A DNA stretch of 64,000 bases from contig NZ_WNZW01000002.1 of NCBI RefSeq assembly GCF_009725165.1, positions 806,001 to 870,000 of the forward strand. Reading direction: 5' to 3'. The notes under the pieces were generated by a model. It was not told the origin of the DNA. It did not search any database and saw nothing but the letters and a program-made list of their open reading frames with translations. This DNA is from Paenibacillus woosongensis. GTDB taxonomy: Bacteria; Bacillota; Bacilli; Paenibacillales; Paenibacillaceae. Below, piece by piece: positions 8,837-15,030 of this stretch (its first letter is position 1; the number at the start of each line of letters is the position of its first letter). Position numbers and translations under genes: made by a program.

Positions 8837-10975
8837 TTACGCCTGCTTCTCCGCCGCGTCCTCTTCCAGCCACAATATGGCCGTTACGCCCCGCGGATAA
8901 TATTTGCTGCCCGTGATTTGCCCCGAGATGATCTGATCGCTCCAGCTCCAGACCGAGAGCTCCGGATGCGTCAGCCATTCCACATGGGCCCTGTCGGCAT
9001 GGCGGCCCTGTTCATCCCAGGTTAGCCCAAGAATTTGCCGGGCGATGAACTGGCAGAGGTAGATTTTGCTGAGCCAGCTGTTGTTGCTCGTCGAGGACAG
9101 CTTCCAGCCCCCGTCTTCGAACAGGCAGATGCCATCCTGCAGCACGCTGCGCAGGTGCCGATCCAGCACATCGATATATGCCCCGAAGCGGCCGCTGCGC
9201 TCCAATGCATCACGGCAGCCCGTCACATACGGGAATATCAGCCCTTCAATGGCTGGTATGATTTTAGAATCATTGCCTTCCCCGATGACGGCCGGAATAT
9301 AGCCTTGCTCTGTAACGCTGGACACGAGCGTTGCTGCGCATTTGACAGCCTGCTCCCCTGCGGTCTGAGCCTGCTCAGCCATCCCAAACTCGGCAAACAG
9401 CTTCTCCATCGCCACATAAGCCGCCCAGCATTTGCCCGCCAGATAAATATTGTTGCGCGCTTGGCCAAGAGAGACATCCAGGCTGTCGTATGTGGTAATT
9501 TCCGCGCCACCCTTCGTGCGGGTGCTGTCCAGACCCATGATACCGTTTCGCCGGGCCGGGTCGGGATGATCCCGGTTCAGCATGCTGTCGAGACATCGTG
9601 CCATCATGCCGATATTTTGCGTCATCCAGTCGGAGTCGTTCGTCTTGTCGTAATACGCTGCCGCGCAAAGTATCCAGTTTACCAGCTGCTCATGGGTCAT
9701 ATGCGAGAAGCAGCCGTCGAGGCCGTATATTTCATAGGAGGAATGGCCTGGGCGGGATAAGGAATTGTTGACTCCCATGTCGTGCGTAAAGCTGATGCCT
9801 CCCGGATACTCGGTGCGATCCCCCGGGAACGTAACTGTATCCTCATAGCTGTAGCGCTTCACGAACATGTCCAGCTCATTGCGCACTGTCCACGGGTTCA
9901 TCCGCAGCTCATAATACAGCTGATCCACCGTCAGATCGAAGGTGTTCATCATCCGGTATTCGCCTTCATTGACCACCCAGAAGGGCTCACCGTTATAATC
10001 CAGCAGCTGTGTGGAGCCGTAATAGCTGCGAATGGCATGGGCCAGCATGAATGCCTGATCCTCGTTCAAAGGGGATTTATCGATTAAATCATTCGCCCGT
10101 TCTGCCTCCTCCTTCAGAGCATCAAACCTGGATAAGGCATATTCAGCGACCGACTCAATATTCGGAAAGAAGCGGTTATAGTAATAGCTCGCATCGATTC
10201 CGGTAGTTACATATCCGGCTCGGTGGAAGCAAACGGCAAAACGATAGGTCTGTTTCGTTCCGGCCGGAACATCCATCAGCATCGCCCCGGACGAGCCGAG
10301 CCCGAAGCCCCAGTTCTCTTCATGCGCCGGTCTGAGAATTTCCTCTATATTGAAATATAGCCCGGATTGCGCCGTCCCGCGCTCGGCCGCAATCGCGATG
10401 AAACGGCCCTGCCCGATTCCGGACAGCCGATCCGACACATCGTCCAGCCTGCGCATGGAGCCTGCAGGGTCGTTCTTGCGAAAGCCAAAGAAGGCTCGTC
10501 TTGACCGGCTGCATCCCGTATTATCCACTTCCATCTCGATCAGAACCGCGGGGACCAGTACATCCTTCAATTCCTGCTCGGAAGCGGTCCTCGGATCGGG
10601 AACGGAGCGCACCTGCGAAATGATGCGGAAGGTCAGGCCGCTTGCGTTCCAGCTGTCGGTCGCCAGCCGGAAATCTCGTTTAATCTCTTCCCGGGGAATA
10701 TGATGGATGATTCTCCGCTTCTTTTTAACAGCAGGATTGTCTTCCTTCTCTACGTCATAGCGCTTGCGGTCATCCTCTCCCGTCATTTCATGGAACGGCA
10801 GTGAATCGTATCCGCTGCCATCCTCCCGTTCAAGGCCGATATACACATTTTGCATAGGCGACTGGCCCAGCTCCAAATCGAATCCCCCGCCTGCCTCGGG
10901 AAAACCTAATGTAAAACTGGCAAATGCCCCGATCGGGGAATGATGGGCGTTAAAAAACTGGTTTTTCGGCGTCAT
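8837..10975 (-). CDS. Glycoside hydrolase family 52 beta-xylosidase
   Basis: A 712-residue retaining beta-1,4-xylosidase that releases xylose from the non-reducing end of xylo-oligosaccharides. The start MTPKNQFFNAHHSPIGAFAS is nearly diagnostic of GH52. The nucleophile glutamate is E337 in VNEGEYRMMNTFDLT, and the acid/base aspartate lies in YDSLDVSLGQARNN near residue 500. These correspond to E335 and D495 of the Geobacillus enzyme, as I recall. There is no signal peptide, so it acts in the cytoplasm on imported sugars. AAAGGAG precedes the ATG. It is divergent from an AraC regulator and has its own terminator. Length matches the family. Confidence 0.96.
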   Translation of the reverse strand: MTPKNQFFNAHHSPIGAFASFTLGFPEAGGGFDLELGQSPMQNVYIGLEREDGSGYDSLPFHEMTGEDDRKRYDVEKEDNPAVKKKRRIIHHIPREEIKRDFRLATDSWNASGLTFRIISQVRSVPDPRTASEQELKDVLVPAVLIEMEVDNTGCSRSRRAFFGFRKNDPAGSMRRLDDVSDRLSGIGQGRFIAIAAERGTAQSGLYFNIEEILRPAHEENWGFGLGSSGAMLMDVPAGTKQTYRFAVCFHRAGYVTTGIDASYYYNRFFPNIESVAEYALSRFDALKEEAERANDLIDKSPLNEDQAFMLAHAIRSYYGSTQLLDYNGEPFWVVNEGEYRMMNTFDLTVDQLYYELRMNPWTVRNELDMFVKRYSYEDTVTFPGDRTEYPGGISFTHDMGVNNSLSRPGHSSYEIYGLDGCFSHMTHEQLVNWILCAAAYYDKTNDSDWMTQNIGMMARCLDSMLNRDHPDPARRNGIMGLDSTRTKGGAEITTYDSLDVSLGQARNNIYLAGKCWAAYVAMEKLFAEFGMAEQAQTAGEQAVKCAATLVSSVTEQGYIPAVIGEGNDSKIIPAIEGLIFPYVTGCRDALERSGRFGAYIDVLDRHLRSVLQDGICLFEDGGWKLSSTSNNSWLSKIYLCQFIARQILGLTWDEQGRHADRAHVEWLTHPELSVWSWSDQIISGQITGSKYYPRGVTAILWLEEDAAEKQA

Positions 10976-11011
10976 GCCTCGGACACTCCTTTAATGCAAT
11001 TCTCCTAAAAT

Positions 11012-11032
11012 CCATAGGGTTAAAATCTATGG
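11012..11032. promoter_or_regulatory. Possible operator, inverted repeat CCATAG-N9-CTATGG
   Basis: An inverted repeat lies in the 191-bp gap between the divergent GH52 and AraC genes, 37 bases upstream of the GH52 start codon. The two arms are about 15 bp apart centre to centre. This is a reasonable place for the AraC protein to bind, but nothing beyond symmetry and position supports it. Confidence 0.3.
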
Positions 11033-11122
11033 TAAGGCTTACATTCGAGGAGGAACAGGGTCAAACCTTACGACAAAATGGGCAAAACGGACGCCCGCCG
11101 TCCAGATTGCCCTGGTGCTGTA

Positions 11123-11131
11123 TGATATAAT
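11123..11131 (+). promoter_or_regulatory. Extended -10 promoter element of AraC gene
   Basis: TGATATAAT is an extended -10 box with a perfect TATAAT, 36 bases before the AraC-family gene. No good -35 is present at the right spacing, which extended -10 promoters tolerate. Confidence 0.45.
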
Positions 11132-11166
11132 AAAGCTACCAATTTACAGTAGATGAGGTTCCGATC

Positions 11167-12123
11167 GTGATGGATTATACCGGCACACCTAACACCATGG
11201 ACAGCATCATGTCTCCGGATATTCAGGCCGCCTTCCGCATTTATGCCACCCACTGGCGCAAGGTCAACGCCGCCTGGCGTTATCCTGTGCATCAGCACCG
11301 CGCGTTTGAAATCAACATCGTGCTGGAGGGCGAGCAGCATATGACTGTTGCCGGCCGCCCCTTCCTGCAGCATACCGGGGAGATCCTGTTCATCCGCCCC
11401 GGCGTGGAGCATTCCAGCCAAGGCTCCGGCGGGCCGGGGGGAATGACGTATTACGCCCTTAATTTTGATATCGATGATTCATCCCTAAGACGCTCCCTCA
11501 TGATGGCCGATTCGGTCATTCTTACGGGCGATACCGCGGAAATAGCGGATGTTCGGCAGGCGCTGGACGATTTCATCTGTTCTACGATTTCCGGTGAATC
11601 GGATACGCATCGCCAGCGCCTAAATGCGCTTCGCGCCTCGCTTCGGCTGCTCACCGCTCTTAGCGGCTGGGCATTATCGGAGCTGTCCGATAACCCGCCA
11701 GCGTACGAGCCAAGCCCGCCTGAGAACGCGATTCTGCTCGCCAATGCCATTGAAAAGCACCTTGAGGAGCTTGTCTACGCTTCAGCAGCTGGCGGTGAAG
11801 GGAGAGCCGGCATCGAGGACATTGCCGCTAAGCTGGGGTACAGCCCCGCCCACTGCAACCGCGTGTTCCGCCAGGTTTACGGTAAATCGCCGCGCCAGTA
11901 TCTGTCGGGGCTGATTATCCGCCAGGCCAAGCTGCTGCTGCTGAATTACAGCCTGTCCGTAGAGGTAATCGCCCTGCGCCTCGGCTACCGGGACGCCTCC
12001 CATTTCAGCAAACAGTTTAAACGCTGGACAGGCCTTTCTCCGCAGGGCTATCGCAAGCTCAACCACCCCGACCGCCGGGAGATTGATGCCGAGCAGCATT
12101 ATCGCGACAATCCGTTTATATAA
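11167..12123 (+). CDS. AraC-family transcriptional regulator (xylan locus)
   Basis: A 318-residue regulator with an N-terminal cupin domain (YPVHQHRAFEINIVLEGEQH...) that would bind a sugar. The C-terminal AraC domain (about 210-305) contains helix-turn-helix segments IEDIAAKLGYSPAHCNRVF and VIALRLGYRDASHFSKQFKR. Start: GTG 11167, eight bases after GAGG, with ATG as the next codon. It is transcribed away from the GH52 gene and probably controls it. It is unrelated to the YesN regulators, which carry receiver domains. Confidence 0.9.
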   Translation: MMDYTGTPNTMDSIMSPDIQAAFRIYATHWRKVNAAWRYPVHQHRAFEINIVLEGEQHMTVAGRPFLQHTGEILFIRPGVEHSSQGSGGPGGMTYYALNFDIDDSSLRRSLMMADSVILTGDTAEIADVRQALDDFICSTISGESDTHRQRLNALRASLRLLTALSGWALSELSDNPPAYEPSPPENAILLANAIEKHLEELVYASAAGGEGRAGIEDIAAKLGYSPAHCNRVFRQVYGKSPRQYLSGLIIRQAKLLLLNYSLSVEVIALRLGYRDASHFSKQFKRWTGLSPQGYRKLNHPDRREIDAEQHYRDNPFI

Positions 12124-12126
12124 TGT

Positions 12127-12250
12127 GGGAAAATAATAACGATCTACGGGCCGCTGTTATCCGCCATTTGTCTTGATTAGATTTTGATGTGACAAATGGC
12201 TCCTAAAGGCGGATGTAAACTCCCTACGATTCGTTATTATTTTCCTGGGG
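12127..12250. repeat. Palindromic intergenic element, copy 1
   Basis: About 125 bp. The outer arm GGGAAAATAATAACGA is repeated inverted at the far end (TCGTTATTATTTTCC). Inside, CCATTTGTC pairs with GACAAATGG around an 18-base loop, and TCCGCC pairs with GGCGGA. The transcript or a single strand could fold into one long hairpin. A second copy with about 92 percent identity lies at 12541-12665. No reading frame is present. This is the anatomy of a small non-autonomous mobile element. Confidence 0.7.
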
Positions 12251-12252
12251 GT

Positions 12253-12540
12253 AGGAAGGAATTAAGTCTTTCAGCACCAATGGATGCTTCCGATGTGTGT
12301 TTTTTCAAAACGCCTTAGGTTGGATGAAGCTAGAGGCTGAGGAGCGGAGCTGCACGTTTTCGAAGAAAACGACTCCGAAAGCATATGCTTGGAGAAACCT
12401 ACGTGAGCACCTGTAATGTTTCTGTAGGAAACATGCTTCGTAAGCATAAGCTCGTCTCGGCTGAATTCAAGATTCGATGTCGAGTACACTCCCTGTTTTA
12501 CTTCGTGATCAAAGATTGACTTTTTGACAACCTCTAATTA
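12253..12540. other. Hairpin-rich gene-free spacer between the two palindromic elements
   Basis: About 290 bp with several short perfect hairpins in series: CGTTTTC-GAA-GAAAACG, the palindrome AAGCATATGCTT, ATGTTTC-TGTA-GGAAACAT, and ATGCTTCGTAAGCAT. I see no credible protein gene; the 72-codon minus-strand frame has no ribosome site and reads through these hairpins. It may be a structured RNA or a degenerate repeat. Confidence 0.4.
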
Positions 12541-12665
12541 GGGGAAAATAATAACGATCTACGGGCCGCTGCTATCCGCCATTTGTCTCGATTTGATTTT
12601 GATGTAACAAATGGCTCCTAATGGCGGACGTAAACTCCCTGCGATTCGTTATTCTTTTCCTGGGG
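12541..12665. repeat. Palindromic intergenic element, copy 2
   Basis: Second copy of the 125-bp element at 12127-12250, in the same orientation. Differences between copies fall in both stem and loop, for example GTTATC versus GCTATC and AAAGGCGG versus AATGGCGG. The similarity continues for about 15 bases past the right end (TGGGG, then GGAAG). Confidence 0.7.
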
Positions 12666-12748
12666 CAGGAAGAAAGTAAGGGGCTGTCCCGAAAGTGATC
12701 ATAGATGGCTGAGACCCCCCATTCTTTCAAAAAGCTCTCTGTTCTTCA

Positions 12749-13025
12749 GAATCAATTTTCTCCCTTACCTGCACCCCATTCTTTAAGTCCTCTTATATAA
12801 ACTGTTGGTTATACTAGCCTGTCATACAGGTCATACAATAAATGGATTTCATGTATCTAATTATGCTCTAAACGAATGCTTAAGGGGATTAGATGGATTT
12901 TATGCAGCTATAATCAAGAATCCATTCCATGATTGGCAATTTTTCTTATTCTAACGACATGAAATCCATTTAAATTTACATTTCCTTCTTGACCGCAGAA
13001 ACTAACTACTATAAATCCATTTAGA
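12749..13025 (+). repeat. Modular intergenic repeat, copy A
   Basis: Three modules are present: a conserved 5' block (12749-12805, containing TTACCTGCACCCCATTCTTT), a 33-bp variable tract (12806-12838, containing the 9-bp tandem GTCATACAG), and a conserved 187-bp core (12839-13025). The core holds four copies of a unit close to AAATGGATTTCATG, two direct and then two inverted. The same arrangement recurs at 31319-31674 and 53577-54023. Confidence 0.8.
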
Positions 13026-13183
13026 CAAGGGTTGAACTATTAAAAGGGGGTATTCGCCGCTATAAAAGCGTCAAATCGAGGATTTCGGCGCTCCCTGCTA
13101 CTCGGCCTGCCCAAAGTAAACCTAAAGGTTGGGCGGCCTTCACTTGCCCATCAATAATATGCTCACATGGGCCAACATGAAGC

Positions 13184-13232
13184 AAAAAGCGCAAATTCCG
13201 GGACTAATATAGCCCGAGAACTTGCGCTTTTA
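13184..13232 (-). terminator. Terminator-like hairpin downstream of dehydrogenase operon
   Basis: AAAAGCGCAA and CGGG pair with CCCG and TTGCGCTTTT, and a T-run follows on both strands. It is about 90 bases past the dehydrogenase stop codon and would end the mannoside operon. Between it and 13322 there is nothing else I can identify except the right inverted repeat. Confidence 0.55.
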
Positions 13233-13322
13233 TCGTAATAGGGAAATCGTGCTGCTCGTCTCATCTGTTACTGCTTTGGAAAAACTACCTTCGGGACAAC
13301 CCCTTACATCTACCTTACTAAA

Positions 13323-14363
13323 TTAATCGATTTTGATGATGATTTTTACGACATCGTTTTTCCGGTTGATATTGACGTCAAACGCCTCGGCAATTTCATC
13401 GAAGCTGTACTCGTGGGTCACAATGCCGGACACGTCGATGAGCCCTTCGGCCATCGCCTTGATCGCCTGCGGGTAGATGTCCCGGTAGCGGAACACAGTT
13501 TTGATCTCCGCCTCTTTGCCCAGCAGCTTGGCAAAGTTGTATTCAATAATATCTTGCGGCGCCATGCCGACCAGCACGACTGTCCCGCCCCGCTTGACCA
13601 TGTACGCTGTCTGCTGTACCGTCTTTACCGCTCCTGCAGTCTCCATAACAACATCCACGCCTTCGCCGTCCGTCAGCTCGTAAATCAGCTTGACCGCGTC
13701 CATCTCGGCCGCGTTGATGACTCGCGTTGCGCCAAGCTCCAGCGCTTTATCCAGCCGCTTCGGAATGACATCCACAACGGTAATGTCGATAGCGCCAAAC
13801 GCTTTGGAAGCCAGCAATGTCGTCAGGCCGATGCAGCCTGCCCCAAGAATGACCACGGAACTGCCGAGCGTGACGCCGCCCTGCTTGGCGGCATGCATTC
13901 CGACCGAAAGCGGCTCGACCAGCGCTCCCTCTCTACTCGAAATATGATTAGGAAGCTTGAACGCCATGTTCTCCGGAAATGCAATGTAGTTTTCAAAGCA
14001 GCCATGGTAGGGCGGCGTAGCGAGAAATTCCACATCGGGACACAGATTGTAGCGTCCGCTTTTGCAAAACTCGCATTGTCCGCAGGTCACGCCCGGCTCC
14101 AGAGCTACGCGGTCTCCTACCTGCAGCTGCCTGACGCCCTTCCCGATAGCGACAACCGTGCCCGCGCACTCGTGCCCGAGGATAAAATCGCCGTTAACAA
14201 TAAAGTCGCCGATTTTGCCATGCTCGTAATAATGCACGTCCGATCCGCAGATGCCTACGTATTCAAGCTTGACGAGCACCTCCTGTTCTTTCGGCTCGGG
14301 CACCGGAATTTCGCGGATTTCCATTTGCTTCAGGCCAGTCATAAATGCTGCGCGATTGTTCAA
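13323..14363 (-). CDS. Zinc-dependent medium-chain polyol (sorbitol/xylitol-type) dehydrogenase
   Basis: A 346-residue NAD(P)-dependent dehydrogenase. Catalytic zinc ligands are visible in GICGSDVHYYEHG and GHECAGTV. The structural zinc loop has the four-cysteine pattern CGQCEFCKSGRYNLC, and the Rossmann motif is VVILGAGCIGLTT. It is closest to the sorbitol/xylitol dehydrogenase branch (GutB-like). I prefer TTG 14363 as start because GGAGG lies 8 bases upstream; that GGAGG is inside an earlier in-frame ATG (14378) which itself lacks a site. It is the last gene of the mannosidase operon, 23 bases after the isomerase stop. A role in interconverting a ketose and a polyol is an inference. Confidence 0.88.
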   Translation of the reverse strand: MNNRAAFMTGLKQMEIREIPVPEPKEQEVLVKLEYVGICGSDVHYYEHGKIGDFIVNGDFILGHECAGTVVAIGKGVRQLQVGDRVALEPGVTCGQCEFCKSGRYNLCPDVEFLATPPYHGCFENYIAFPENMAFKLPNHISSREGALVEPLSVGMHAAKQGGVTLGSSVVILGAGCIGLTTLLASKAFGAIDITVVDVIPKRLDKALELGATRVINAAEMDAVKLIYELTDGEGVDVVMETAGAVKTVQQTAYMVKRGGTVVLVGMAPQDIIEYNFAKLLGKEAEIKTVFRYRDIYPQAIKAMAEGLIDVSGIVTHEYSFDEIAEAFDVNINRKNDVVKIIIKID

Positions 14364-14400
14364 CAGAAACGCCTCCATCTTGCGTTATTATTTCAATTCA

Positions 14401-14949
14401 TCAGTCCTCGATGCGAGGAATCCGGTCAATGCGGGGATCGGCAAAAATGTCATATTCGTCAAGGCTCCTAGTGCTGAATTCAGATACGACCGCGCCTGCC
14501 GGGCCTGCCTGGAACCAGTGCTTCGTATTCGGATAAATCGTATATTGCTCGCCCTCTTTCAGCACGATTTCATGGAATACGGAGTAATGCTCTTTGCCGC
14601 TCTCCGGGAGAACACCGCGAATATTCGAGCTGGGCTCGCCTTCCACATACAGGTACACTGTACCGTAGCGGCAGCGGAAGGTCTCTTCCTTGCCAGGGTA
14701 ATTCAGCTTGGGAATCGCCGGATGTCTATGCTCGGGACAGGTCTGTCTAGGCAAAAGCACCATCTCCTTCGCACAGCAGCGGTCGGTATTGATCAAGGTG
14801 ACAATGGATAGTCCCACCTGCGCGAATTGATCCAGCCCGAAGTCGGCGATCTCCAGATTTTCCTTCTCCTGTTCGGTCAGCACGATATGGGCCTTGTCGA
14901 AATAATCCAGAATCATCGGCTTAAACTGCTGATACACTGATTTTTTCAT
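14401..14949 (-). CDS. D-lyxose / D-mannose ketol-isomerase (cupin)
   Basis: A 182-residue cupin enzyme of the D-lyxose isomerase family (YdaE-like), slightly longer than the Bacillus protein. It interconverts D-lyxose and D-xylulose or D-mannose and D-fructose, using a divalent metal. Likely ligands are H74 and H76 (PEHRHP), a glutamate at 88-89 and H144 (TKHWFQ), the spacing expected for this fold. AAGGAGG precedes the ATG. It lies downstream of a beta-mannosidase, so conversion of freed mannose to fructose without prior phosphorylation is the simplest reading. Family assignment is firm; the in vivo substrate is inferred. Confidence 0.88.
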   Translation of the reverse strand: MKKSVYQQFKPMILDYFDKAHIVLTEQEKENLEIADFGLDQFAQVGLSIVTLINTDRCCAKEMVLLPRQTCPEHRHPAIPKLNYPGKEETFRCRYGTVYLYVEGEPSSNIRGVLPESGKEHYSVFHEIVLKEGEQYTIYPNTKHWFQAGPAGAVVSEFSTRSLDEYDIFADPRIDRIPRIED

Positions 14950-14970
14950 AACGGCCGCATCCTCCTTGTA

Positions 14971-15012
14971 TTCTATTTAGTTGGAAATCTCGCATTCTAT
15001 TTAGTTGGAAAT
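14971..15012. repeat. 24-bp tandem duplication in the leader of the isomerase gene
   Basis: TTCTATTTAGTTGGAAAT occurs at 14971-14988 and again at 14995-15012, a period of 24 bases. It lies between the beta-mannosidase stop codon and the isomerase ribosome site. It looks like a recent tandem duplication and could alter spacing or mRNA structure between the two genes. Confidence 0.7.
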
Positions 15013-15030
15013 TTAGTAATTTATTAATGC

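Larger units (their letters stand above)
12676..13307. mobile_element. 632-bp segment with 24-bp terminal inverted repeats
   Basis: The left end GTAAGGGGCTGTCCCGAA is matched inverted at the right end by GTAAGGGGTTGTCCCGAA; over 24 bases, 20 pair. TA lies directly outside AGGGG...CCCCT on both sides, as expected for a TA-targeting element, although the flanks also extend the palindrome. The segment has no reading frame. It holds copy A of the modular repeat and a terminator-like hairpin. It may be a non-autonomous transposon (MITE) or a chance pairing of two terminator arms. Confidence 0.4.

Noticed and set aside
12271..12489. 72-codon minus-strand frame in the repeat tract
   Set aside because: It has no ribosome site, reads through several perfect hairpins and is bounded by repeat elements. 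It is better explained as structured non-coding sequence.
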